Shown here piece by piece: positions 23,969 to 32,089 of a DNA stretch of 64,000 bases; position 1 is the stretch's first letter; every line of letters begins with the position of its first letter. The notes beneath the pieces were generated by a model, which saw only the letters and a list, made by a program, of their open reading frames with translations, had not been told where the DNA came from and ran no database searches. A program made the translations under genes and the position numbers. The stretch lies in assembly GCF_009807035.1 (NCBI RefSeq), contig NZ_WUBI01000001.1:3008785-3072784 (forward strand), given 5' to 3'. Origin of the DNA: Paenibacillus dendrobii. Its GTDB lineage: Bacteria; Bacillota; Bacilli; Paenibacillales; Paenibacillaceae.

Positions 23969-24772
23969 TTGAGATATTATGTCCTGGATCGCGGTGATCA
24001 GTTGTCCGTTGATTTAAGCGAGCAGTTCCATAAGCTAGCCGCACAGCGCGGGTTTCGTTTGGATGCCGAATCTCCCGAAATTGTCATTTCGATAGGTGGA
24101 GACGGTACCATGCTTCATGCCTTTCATACGTTTATCGACCACATTCCCGATATCGCTTTTGTTGGGGTCCACACTGGCCATCTCGGTTTTTACGCCGACT
24201 GGCAGGCAGACGAGCTGCCTCAACTGATCGACCTGATGAGCTCAGCCAGCAAATCCGGCTCCATCCGGCCTCGAATCGTAAGATACCCGCTGCTTGAGCT
24301 GGAAATCCATCGAAAATCGGGCAATGCTTCCTATATTGCACTCAATGAGTTCACTCTCAAAGGCGTCGATGGAACGGTCGTTGCCCAAGTGGATATTAAC
24401 GATCAGACCTTCGAAATGTTCCGAGGCGACGGCATCTGCATTTCAACGCCATCAGGCAGTACCGCCTACAATAAAAGTCTTGGCGGAGCCATGGTTCATC
24501 CGACGATTGAAGCGCTGCAGATTGCGGAAATCGCTTCGATCAATAATCGTGTCTTCCGTACAATGGGTTCTCCCTTGCTGCTGCCAAAACATCATCACTC
24601 CGATATCTTCTCGCGGAAGGAACAGCGCCTGCTGCTTACCATCGACCATGTTAACATTCAGGTTGACGATCTGATCTCGGTACGCTGCCAGGTTGCCAAA
24701 GAAAAAGTCAGCTTTGCCCGCTACCGTCCATTCCCGTTCTGGAATCGCGTTAGAGAAGCCTTCCTTGGATAA
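23969..24772 (+). CDS. nadK: NAD kinase
   Basis: A 267-residue enzyme that phosphorylates NAD to NADP. The GGDGT motif is at residues 43-47, followed by VGVHTGHLGFYADW and the NE/D-STPSGSTAYN block that binds the second substrate. The text is close to B. subtilis NadF (YjbN). Start is TTG at 23969 with AAAGGAG ten bases upstream. Length is typical. It lies between ylbJ and the convergent yutD gene. Confidence 0.96.
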   Translation: MRYYVLDRGDQLSVDLSEQFHKLAAQRGFRLDAESPEIVISIGGDGTMLHAFHTFIDHIPDIAFVGVHTGHLGFYADWQADELPQLIDLMSSASKSGSIRPRIVRYPLLELEIHRKSGNASYIALNEFTLKGVDGTVVAQVDINDQTFEMFRGDGICISTPSGSTAYNKSLGGAMVHPTIEALQIAEIASINNRVFRTMGSPLLLPKHHHSDIFSRKEQRLLLTIDHVNIQVDDLISVRCQVAKEKVSFARYRPFPFWNRVREAFLG

Positions 24773-24820
24773 AAAACAAACCTCTTGATATAATTAAAAA
24801 CAACATAAAAAAGCGGCTCC

Positions 24821-25333
24821 CTATTGGGAACCGCTTTTCGCTTTTTCCGACTTTTCCTGTTTCTCGGATTTATCATGTTTTTCCGGTTTATCAGATTTAT
24901 CCGGTTTATCAGATTTATCTGGTTTATCGGGCTTATCGTGTTTCTCCGATTTTTCAACCTTTTCCTGTTTTTCCGGTTGCTTGTCCTTCTCCGGTTTTTC
25001 TGCCCGCTCAGCTTTATCGGTCTTCTCCGGCTTTTCCTTTTCCTTCTCTTTCGGCTGGCCGTCCCGGTTCTTTTGCAGAACGAAGTAAGCGCATCCGAAA
25101 TTACAATATTCATTGATGTAATCCACCATTCCGGAAAAGGCCGTGTCTTTGGTGGATTTAGGGTGTTTATCCCGGTAAAATCCCTTTAACCGCAGTTGGT
25201 TATAGCCCCAGTCTCCTACGATATAATCGTACCGATCCAGCACCTCGCTGTACCGGTCGCGAAAGGCTTCAGGGTTCCAGCCGTTTTTATGGTCTTTCAG
25301 CAGCTCGTAGCTTTTTCCGCCTATGAGAATCAA
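24821..25333 (-). CDS. yutD: YutD family protein with Lys/Asp-rich repeat tail
   Basis: 170 residues. Residues 1-90 are the YutD domain (MILIGGKSYELLKDHKNGWN..., GDWGYNQLRLKGFY, CNFGCAYFVLQKN). Residues ~91-170 are an added low-complexity tail of short units such as KPDKSDK and KPEKHDKSEK, roughly half Lys, with Asp, Glu, Pro and Ser. B. subtilis YutD lacks such a tail. Function of the domain is unknown. Synteny yutD-lipA-lytH-yunB follows B. subtilis order. The repeats make the opposite strand look like a hydrophobic ORF, which is an artefact. Confidence 0.87.
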   Translation of the reverse strand: MILIGGKSYELLKDHKNGWNPEAFRDRYSEVLDRYDYIVGDWGYNQLRLKGFYRDKHPKSTKDTAFSGMVDYINEYCNFGCAYFVLQKNRDGQPKEKEKEKPEKTDKAERAEKPEKDKQPEKQEKVEKSEKHDKPDKPDKSDKPDKSDKPEKHDKSEKQEKSEKAKSGSQ

Positions 25334-25372
25334 TTGTGCTCCCCCTGCCTTTCGTTTACAGAAAAATATTGA

Positions 25373-26254
25373 TTATTGCTGCCCCGCCGCAGACTTCACT
25401 TGCTCATGGGCATGATAGGAGCTTCGCACAAGCGGACCGGATTCCACGTGGCTGAATCCTCTCTGCATGCCTTCTTCCTTCAGCTTGGCAAACTCGTCCG
25501 GATGGTAGTATTTAACAACGTTCAAATGCTGCGGAGATGGTTGCAAATATTGGCCGATGGTCATGATATTGCAGTCGACAGCGCGCAGATCGTCCATGGA
25601 CTGCAGGATCTCATCGTACTCCTCACCTACACCTAGCATGATGCTCGACTTGGTCGGAATATTAGGCTGCATTTCCTTCGCTCTTTTTAGCAGCTCCAAG
25701 GAACGGTCGTATTTTGCTTTCGCGCGCACGCGATTCGACATGCGTTCCACCGTTTCAATGTTGTGGTTCAGGATATCCGGCTTCGCATCCATAACGACTT
25801 TTAGCGCATCCCAATTTCCCATGAAGTCAGGAATGAGAACCTCTACGCTGCACAGGGGCAAGCGCTTGCGGATAGCTTTAACGGTTTCAGCGAAAATCAT
25901 TGCGCCCCCGTCAGACAGATCATCCCGCGCGACGCTTGTCACAACACAGTGGTTCAATCCCATGTTCTCTGCGGCTTCTGCCACCCGTTCAGGCTCCTGC
26001 AAGTCCAGCTCGGTTGGTCTTCCCGTATTGACTGCACAAAAACGGCAGGCACGCGTACAAATATCGCCCAAAATCATAAAGGTCGCTGTACGGTTAGCCC
26101 AGCATTCGTATATGTTAGGGCATCGCGCTTCTTCACACACGGTATGTAGTGTCTTCGAGCGCATCATGCTCTTGATCTCCTGATAGTTGTCACCGGTCGT
26201 CAGTTTGATGCGAATCCAGTCCGGCTTTGGTTCCTTGACGGTTTGTTTAGGCAA
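25373..26254 (-). CDS. lipA: Lipoyl synthase
   Basis: A radical-SAM enzyme that inserts two sulfurs into octanoyl-protein to make lipoyl groups. Both iron-sulfur sites are present: the auxiliary cluster Cys in [12 protein letters not shown] and the SAM cluster in CTRACRFC. I place the start at a TTG at 26254 ([17 protein letters not shown], after AAGAAGG), which gives the usual ~293 residues. A 308-residue version from ATG 26299 is also open, but a TATAAT-like box ends only a few bases before that ATG, so it may not be in the mRNA. Confidence 0.94.
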   Translation of the reverse strand: MPKQTVKEPKPDWIRIKLTTGDNYQEIKSMMRSKTLHTVCEEARCPNIYECWANRTATFMILGDICTRACRFCAVNTGRPTELDLQEPERVAEAAENMGLNHCVVTSVARDDLSDGGAMIFAETVKAIRKRLPLCSVEVLIPDFMGNWDALKVVMDAKPDILNHNIETVERMSNRVRAKAKYDRSLELLKRAKEMQPNIPTKSSIMLGVGEEYDEILQSMDDLRAVDCNIMTIGQYLQPSPQHLNVVKYYHPDEFAKLKEEGMQRGFSHVESGPLVRSSYHAHEQVKSAAGQQ

Positions 26255-26510
26255 TGATCTGACCTTCTTTCGCTCAAGATTAACTTCTGCATGCCCCATA
26301 TTATATCATGAAATACCCCAAAATACTTCCATTTCCCAAGAGGTATAGATTGAACTATGGTTTTGTAATGCTCCCTCTGGTAACAGCAGCTCATGTTCAG
26401 AGTCATTACTTTCTTTCGTTCATTTCTATATGGATAAAATGACTTCTCTTGTACCAATCTAAGCTTATGTCCGCACCGACCGGAAAAAAGCTGCCAGCAG
26501 GAGGTTGACG

Positions 26511-27596
26511 ATGAGATTATCTGATATTAAGCCGAAAAAAGCCCGCCGTTCACTGATTTGCGCTGCTGCCGCAGCGATTGCATTTGGAGCCGTGGCCTCT
26601 CCGGCATGGAGTGCCTCAAGCCCCGCTCCCACGCAGGCGGCGGAATCCCAGGACAAGCTGAGCCGCGAAGAAATGCTTATTTCGAGAAAAAAGCTCTATG
26701 AGAGTATTTCAGCGGTCACCCATATTCCGTGGTACCGTCTTGCGGCTATCGATCAATATGAGCATACACTAACCAAAGTTCATCCGAAAGACCGTAGTCA
26801 TCCGCCGCGTTTAACCGGTATTTTCATGAATGAGCCGGTATGGAGCGGCATGTTCAATCCGGATCCGAACGACAGCAACCCGCGCTCTATCAGCATTTTT
26901 AACGGCTATGGGAGAGACGGGTCAGGCGATGGCCAAGCGGACATGAACAATGATATAGATGTGCTGTACAGCATGGCTTCCTATCTGCTTCGTTACGGGC
27001 AATCCGAGGAAGACTTCAGTATCGCGCTTTGGGAATATTACCATAACAGCCGCTCTGTTCAGCGAATCCGTCAATTTTCCAAGCTCTATGAGAAATTCCA
27101 GACGCTGGACCTGTCGGGCCACGCTTTTCCTCTACCCATCTCGGATTCATATGCATACCGCAGTACATGGGGAACCGGTCGGAGCTGGGGCGGATATCGC
27201 ATTCACGAAGGGACGGACATCTTCGCTCCTTACGGGATGCCCGTAAGGAGCACCTGTTACGGCATCGTGGAGCTCAAAGGGTGGAATCCTTTCGGGGGCT
27301 GGCGTATCGGTATCCGGGATCTGGAGAATCGCTACCATTATTACGCCCATCTGCAGGGTTTCGAAAAAAACCTGAATCAGGGCGATATCGTGAATCCGGG
27401 TCAAACGATCGGTTGGGTTGGCAGCTCGGGATACGGAAAGCCCGGAACTCAGGGCAAATTCCCTCCCCATCTTCATTATGGCATCTACCGGGACAGCGGA
27501 TTGGTGGAATGGTCTTTCGATCCGTATCCGCTCCTGCGCCACTGGGAAACGGAAGAACGCCAGGCAATCAAAAAGAAGAACAAAGGAAATTCTTAG
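26511..27596 (+). CDS. lytH: M23-family peptidase, LytH/YunA-like
   Basis: A 361-residue secreted peptidase. Residues ~10-35 are a signal peptide (LICAAAAAIAFGAVASPAWSAS). The N-terminal half is helical and resembles the LytH/YunA leader domain; the C-terminal LytM domain has the zinc ligands in RIHEGTD (~236-240) and the HxH motif in PPHLHYG. B. subtilis LytH trims peptide side chains of cortex peptidoglycan to single L-Ala during spore maturation. Start ATG follows GCAGGAGG. Adjacent lipA, yutD and yunB match the B. subtilis neighbourhood, supporting orthology. Confidence 0.87.
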   Translation: MRLSDIKPKKARRSLICAAAAAIAFGAVASPAWSASSPAPTQAAESQDKLSREEMLISRKKLYESISAVTHIPWYRLAAIDQYEHTLTKVHPKDRSHPPRLTGIFMNEPVWSGMFNPDPNDSNPRSISIFNGYGRDGSGDGQADMNNDIDVLYSMASYLLRYGQSEEDFSIALWEYYHNSRSVQRIRQFSKLYEKFQTLDLSGHAFPLPISDSYAYRSTWGTGRSWGGYRIHEGTDIFAPYGMPVRSTCYGIVELKGWNPFGGWRIGIRDLENRYHYYAHLQGFEKNLNQGDIVNPGQTIGWVGSSGYGKPGTQGKFPPHLHYGIYRDSGLVEWSFDPYPLLRHWETEERQAIKKKNKGNS

Positions 27597-27615
27597 ATAT
27601 ACGCTGCTAATATGC

Positions 27616-27651
27616 AAAAAAAGCGTGACCGAATACTCGGCACGCTTTTTT
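27616..27651. terminator. Bidirectional terminator
   Basis: AAAAAAGCGTG and CACGCTTTTTT pair around a CCGA/TCGG inner stem, between lytH and convergent yunB. Confidence 0.85.
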
Positions 27652-27743
27652 GAGTTTCACAAGGGCGGGTTATAACCAATATCTGATCAACCCAGCCGAT
27701 GATTTTACCTTACATGATGAAAGACATGCAAGTTTTATCATTC

Positions 27744-28604
27744 TTAGTGGGGATCTGAAGCCTTAGGATTCTCTTCCCCGCCGGGATCTTCGGTCTGCCG
27801 GCTCGATATACCCGGAATGCTGTTTTCTTTACTTTGTCCGTTCTGTCCATTTTGCCCGGACTGCGGCTGCGTAGAGGCTGCATTGTCGGTAATACCCGGC
27901 AGCGCAATGTTCGGAGCGTTTACCCCGCTGTTTCCTACAGGCTGCCCCTGACTATTGTAATAATACATCGGCACATCGCCGACCACCATCAGATAGGAAA
28001 CCGGAATTTCCGTGTCGATCACCTCGGGTTCCATATCAAACGGCACCACGACGGCTACCTCGACGGTCACATGGATAAATACCTCGACCAGCACCATATT
28101 GATGCCAGCATCTTTTTCCCTCGTATTGAGTTCGACCTTTACAGCTCCCTGCGGCTCAATCCGGATTGGCACGTTCGGACCGAAGGAGGCAAGGATCGGG
28201 CTGCCCAGCGCCTGACCAAGCGGTATGCTTTCGGAGAGCATATGCTTGTTCTGGAGCGTCGTCTGCACGACCTTGAACGTATCGGAAGTAATCTTCATAT
28301 GCTCCGCATAATTCAACATAAATCCGGACACCTTGCCGGAAGAATCCATTTTCCAATCGATCAGCTGTTCCGCGTTTTCCCCCTGCGTTACCTGTGATGC
28401 GATAGCTTCATTGATCGCATCCGTACCGATCTGTTTCATGCGGATTTTAGCCAGATGCATGATCGGAGGTTTCATATGATTTTCCACGTAGGCAAAAAAC
28501 TGCAGGAGAAGAATCAGGAACACGAGCATGCCGATCAGCCAAACCTTTCGCCTGCTTCTCGGTTTGCTCACGCCTCTGCTGCGCCATCTTGCTCTTCTTT
28601 TCAT
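27744..28604 (-). CDS. yunB: Sporulation protein YunB
   Basis: A 286-residue protein with an N-terminal anchor (residues ~22-42 after a very basic head) and an extracytoplasmic domain carrying the YunB pattern (HLAKIRMKQIGTDAINEAI, IPLGQALGSPILASFGPNVPI). The last ~55 residues are a Gln/Gly/Asn/Pro-rich tail not needed for the family. YunB is a sigma-E gene required for efficient sporulation in B. subtilis; the mechanism is not known. It converges with lytH. Confidence 0.9.
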   Translation of the reverse strand: MKRRARWRSRGVSKPRSRRKVWLIGMLVFLILLLQFFAYVENHMKPPIMHLAKIRMKQIGTDAINEAIASQVTQGENAEQLIDWKMDSSGKVSGFMLNYAEHMKITSDTFKVVQTTLQNKHMLSESIPLGQALGSPILASFGPNVPIRIEPQGAVKVELNTREKDAGINMVLVEVFIHVTVEVAVVVPFDMEPEVIDTEIPVSYLMVVGDVPMYYYNSQGQPVGNSGVNAPNIALPGITDNAASTQPQSGQNGQNGQSKENSIPGISSRQTEDPGGEENPKASDPH

Positions 28605-28850
28605 GTCTGCCGATCCCTCCCTTGGAAGAAGAGGTGCTTACCTTACCAGCATATGTCCATGTCCCCCAAAAAAGACGAGCAAAGCCTGTATCGCATAAAA
28701 ACGAGAAGGCTGCACAGGGATTAACCTCATCTTCCTTTGATATAATGACAAAAGGATCGTTTTCACTAAAAGAAATTTTCGACTGGCCGTATCTTTCTGG
28801 CCATTGCCAAACGTTTAATATATAGAGGCCTCTCAAGGAGAGTGATTAAC

Positions 28851-29531
28851 ATGTTAATCCATAAAGAAATTGAAGAAATGTATCCGAAACTGAAGTATTT
28901 CTGCCTGAACGTGACCGGAAATCCTTGGGACGCCGAGGATTTGGCACATGATTCGATGCTTAAAGCTATGAAATTTTGCCAAAAGGACTCATCGGGCAAA
29001 CGGCAGGCCAGCTTTCCCCTGCTCGCGACGATCGCCCGCAATCACTGGATCGATCAGCTTCGCAAAAAGAGCCGGGAAACACTCGGCCAAATCATCGAAG
29101 TGCCGTCTCAAGAAAAATCGATTGAACAAGTGATGAGCGGACTCGATACACTGATGGAGCGGTTGACGCCGAAACAGCTGCTGGTGTTTGTCCTAAGAGA
29201 CATTTTCGAATATAGGCTGTCCGACATTGCGAAACTGCTCGAAATGAACGAGACAGCCGCCAAATCGCTGCTGCACAGGGCACGCCGTAAATTGGATGAG
29301 AAAAGGGATGAGATTGAATCTGAGGAAGTTCCGGCTGCAAGCCAGGAATGGCTGCAAGTCGATGCAGATTGGTTCCAGCGCCAGCTGCTCACCGCCATCC
29401 GAATGGAGCAGCCCGAGCTGCTTACGCGGCTGGCCGTATCTCTGCAAGCGGCCAGCGGGACGCCAAAAGCGCCTGCACGGCTTTCGCGCCGCTGCGGCTC
29501 GCCTTCATCCCTCCTTTTACGCACAGCGTAA
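28851..29531 (+). CDS. ECF-type RNA polymerase sigma factor
   Basis: A 226-residue sigma-70 family protein. Region 2 is visible (NPWDAEDLAHDSMLKAMKF, residues ~24-45) and region 4 helix-turn-helix follows (YRLSDIAKLLEMNETAAKSL, ~125-145). The last ~60 residues form an extension (ASQEWLQVDADWFQRQLL...) that is not part of the standard two-domain fold. Start ATG 28851 follows AAGGAG. No anti-sigma gene is adjacent; instead clpP follows after 32 bases. How it is controlled is unclear; proteolysis or the extension could do so. Confidence 0.83.
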   Translation: MLIHKEIEEMYPKLKYFCLNVTGNPWDAEDLAHDSMLKAMKFCQKDSSGKRQASFPLLATIARNHWIDQLRKKSRETLGQIIEVPSQEKSIEQVMSGLDTLMERLTPKQLLVFVLRDIFEYRLSDIAKLLEMNETAAKSLLHRARRKLDEKRDEIESEEVPAASQEWLQVDADWFQRQLLTAIRMEQPELLTRLAVSLQAASGTPKAPARLSRRCGSPSSLLLRTA

Positions 29532-29563
29532 CCCTTTTGTTGATATGAAAAGGAGGCTTAACC

Positions 29564-30151
29564 ATGAATACAATTCCTTACGTCGTGGAGCAGTCCCGCC
29601 TAGGCGAACGCTCCTATGATATCTATTCCCGGCTGCTGAAGGACCGGATTATTTTCCTGGGTTCCGAGGTGAATGACCAGGTGGCTAACAGCATCATCGC
29701 GCAGCTGCTTTTCCTCGCCGCGGATGATCCGGAAAAAGAAATTTCGCTGTATATTAATAGTCCGGGAGGCTCCATCACCTCAGGCTTTGCCATTCTGGAC
29801 ACGATGGATTACATCAAGCCGCAGGTCAGCACGATCTGCATGGGCATGGCAGCCTCCATGGGAGCATTCCTCTTCCTCGGCGGCGCCAAAGGGAAACGTT
29901 ATGCCTTGCCCAACAGCGAGTTCATGCTGCATCAGCCGCTGGGAGGCGCCCAGGGGCAGGCCAGCGATATCGACATTTCCGCGCGCCGCATCATGAAGAC
30001 GCGTGAAAAGGTCAACCAATTCATCGCGGATAAAACCGGTCAGCCGCTGGAGAAAATCTATCGCGACGCCGACCGCGATTTCTTCCTGAGCGCCCAGGAA
30101 GCGCTGGAATACGGCATGGTAGACCGAATCATTACCCAGCCTTTGGTGTAA
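29564..30151 (+). CDS. clpP: ATP-dependent Clp protease proteolytic subunit
   Basis: A 195-residue ClpP with the canonical triad Ser98 ([10 protein letters not shown]), His123 (MLHQPLGG) and Asp172. It forms the double-heptamer chamber fed by Clp ATPases and degrades damaged or regulatory proteins. Start has AAAAGGAGG. It sits 32 bases behind an ECF sigma gene with no terminator between and ends in a strong hairpin, so the two form an operon. Whether the genome has another clpP is not visible. No CtsR-type operator was noticed. Confidence 0.95.
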   Translation: MNTIPYVVEQSRLGERSYDIYSRLLKDRIIFLGSEVNDQVANSIIAQLLFLAADDPEKEISLYINSPGGSITSGFAILDTMDYIKPQVSTICMGMAASMGAFLFLGGAKGKRYALPNSEFMLHQPLGGAQGQASDIDISARRIMKTREKVNQFIADKTGQPLEKIYRDADRDFFLSAQEALEYGMVDRIITQPLV

Positions 30152-30172
30152 AGCCGCTGGCTTCGCAAAGCT

Positions 30173-30204
30173 AAAAAAGCTGTCCGAATAAGGACAGCTT
30201 TTTT
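30173..30204. terminator. Bidirectional terminator after clpP
   Basis: AAAAAAGCTGTCC and GGACAGCTTTTTT pair around GAATA(A). It serves clpP and the convergent ywiC. Confidence 0.88.
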
Positions 30205-30242
30205 AGGTATTACAGCAATAACAGAGAGACTAAACGTTTCAT

Positions 30243-30968
30243 TTACAGTAATATCAGGGAAAGAATCAGGAATTGCACAGAGCCGATAATCTCCATGATT
30301 CCGACTTTCATCGGCTTCATCTGCTTGCCCGCGTAGATCACCGTCTTGACGAGCGGATAGAGGAAAGGCAGGCACATCCATGGATGAAGCGTAAACAGAG
30401 GTACAACAATCGCAATCACATGATAGATAACGGCATAGACGATCCAGTGTTTGTTTTTCCGTTCTCGGAATACGGACTTGACAAAAAATACGGTGCCCAT
30501 GAAATAGAGGAAATTGAATAGCAGCACTTCCGCCAGCTCTCTGCCCCAGGTCCCGCCGCCCAGCATGAATGCCGCAGCCCCGCCGGTGCAAAACAGCAGA
30601 ATGGCGCAAATATCGTTCAGCAGCGCTCGCTCGGACTTGCGCCGCACATGCCATATATTCACCGTGATCAGCACCGCCAGCACGGGCGCAAACCAGAATA
30701 GCCAAGGCTCCTTCAGCAGCACCGGGATCAGACATAGGAAGGCTATGGCCGCATAACCGGCTCCCCAAGCAAGCCACATGCTCCGTTTGGTCGTCTTTTT
30801 CAAGGCTTGCAGCAACGGATAAGAAGCCAGGTATAGAAACAGCCAGGCCAGGAACAGGGGGAGATGAAGCAAGACGGGCTGTGACGCCATCATGGCGATA
30901 ACAAAGGGCATGCTGACCATGGCCCAGCCCCCGTGCTCCCTTGGAATGACAACACTTGTTTTTTTCAT
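30243..30968 (-). CDS. ywiC: YwiC-like membrane protein
   Basis: A 241-residue integral membrane protein with about eight hydrophobic segments. The N-terminus IPREHGGWAMVSMPFVIAM is the YwiC signature. In B. subtilis ywiC lies beside narK-fnr-narGHJI; here too it ends the nitrate respiration unit, 61 bases after moaA. Its function is not established. Overall fold resembles UbiA-like proteins but lacks clear Asp-rich sites. Confidence 0.85.
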   Translation of the reverse strand: MKKTSVVIPREHGGWAMVSMPFVIAMMASQPVLLHLPLFLAWLFLYLASYPLLQALKKTTKRSMWLAWGAGYAAIAFLCLIPVLLKEPWLFWFAPVLAVLITVNIWHVRRKSERALLNDICAILLFCTGGAAAFMLGGGTWGRELAEVLLFNFLYFMGTVFFVKSVFRERKNKHWIVYAVIYHVIAIVVPLFTLHPWMCLPFLYPLVKTVIYAGKQMKPMKVGIMEIIGSVQFLILSLILL

Positions 30969-31029
30969 AACTTCTTCTCCCTTCCCCCTTGACCGGGCGC
31001 TTCACGGTTGCCGTTTTGCTTAAAATCAT

Positions 31030-32046
31030 TCATCCGCCGATATAGGACATACCGATTTTTTTCCGGCTTGCGGCTGTTTGCTCCGTCCGTTCCTCCGAGT
31101 ATCTGTCCACTCTCTTCTCCCACACGCCGCGGATGGCCACGAGCAGCTCCTCATCCGACGCGCCGCTGCGCAGCAGGCTTCGTAGATCAAAGCCCCGGGA
31201 GGCGAATAGACAAGTATAAATACTGCCGTCCGAGGATAAACGGATCCGCGAGCAAGTCGAACAGAAGGCTTCGGATACCGAAGAGATGAATCCAACCTCG
31301 GCCTTCCCGTCCCTGTAACGGTAACGTTTGGACACTTCCCCCGGATAGCGCGGAGATACCGCTGCAAGCTCGGCATCGCCACCCAGCCGTTCGAAAATCT
31401 CACGCTTCGTCACGACCCGCTGCAGGCTCCATCCGTTGTCGTTGCCGACATCCATGAATTCAATAAAACAAAGCGTGATGCCGAGCCGTTTGAAATATGC
31501 CGCCATGGGAAGAATTTCTTGATCATTCAGGCCCTTCTGCACGACCATGTTTACCTTCACCTGAAGTCCGGCTTGGCGGGCTTGCTCAATGCTTTTCAGA
31601 ATGGCGGACGACCGAATGCCGCGGCCGTTGATACGTCCGAACAGCTCCGGGTCCAGCGCGTCCAGGCTGACGTTCACCCGCCGCAGCCCGGCATCGTAAA
31701 GGCTCTGGGCTTGCAGCCCGAGCAGCAGCCCATTCGTCGTCAGACCGATCTCCTCGATGCCCTCAATCTGCTTCAGCATGCGAATGAGGTCGGGAAGACC
31801 GCGCCGCAATAAGGGCTCACCGCCGGTCAGACGGATTTTGCGTACCCCGAGCGAAGCATACAGCTTGGCGACGCGGGCGATTTCCTCCCATGACAGCAGC
31901 TGCTCCTTCGGCATGAACGCATAATCGTCCCCGAAAATCTCCTTCGGCATGCAGTACGTGCAGCGAAAATTGCAGCGGTCCGTCACGGATATCCGCAAGT
32001 CGCGCATCGGTCTTGCCAACTGATCCATCACGGGATTCATCGCCAT
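31030..32046 (-). CDS. moaA: GTP 3',8-cyclase (molybdenum cofactor biosynthesis)
   Basis: A 338-residue radical-SAM enzyme that rearranges GTP in the first step of molybdopterin synthesis. The SAM cluster motif is CNFRCTYC (residues ~25-32), the second cluster Cys are in CSTCSRIRLS...YTC near the C-terminus, and the chain ends in GG as MoaA needs. Start at 32046 follows GGAGAGGG; a longer frame to 32139 overlaps narK. It lies 43 bases after narK, so cofactor supply is co-expressed with nitrate uptake for the molybdoenzyme NarG. Confidence 0.96.
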   Translation of the reverse strand: MAMNPVMDQLARPMRDLRISVTDRCNFRCTYCMPKEIFGDDYAFMPKEQLLSWEEIARVAKLYASLGVRKIRLTGGEPLLRRGLPDLIRMLKQIEGIEEIGLTTNGLLLGLQAQSLYDAGLRRVNVSLDALDPELFGRINGRGIRSSAILKSIEQARQAGLQVKVNMVVQKGLNDQEILPMAAYFKRLGITLCFIEFMDVGNDNGWSLQRVVTKREIFERLGGDAELAAVSPRYPGEVSKRYRYRDGKAEVGFISSVSEAFCSTCSRIRLSSDGSIYTCLFASRGFDLRSLLRSGASDEELLVAIRGVWEKRVDRYSEERTEQTAASRKKIGMSYIGG

Positions 32047-32089
32047 TTCCCCCTCTCCTTCTTCAGTCGACCCAATCGACTGCCACCTT

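Noticed and set aside
24824..25189. 121-codon plus-strand ORF rich in Phe/Ile/Leu
   Set aside because: It is the antisense of the Lys/Asp repeat tail of YutD; the apparent membrane protein is an artefact of low complexity.
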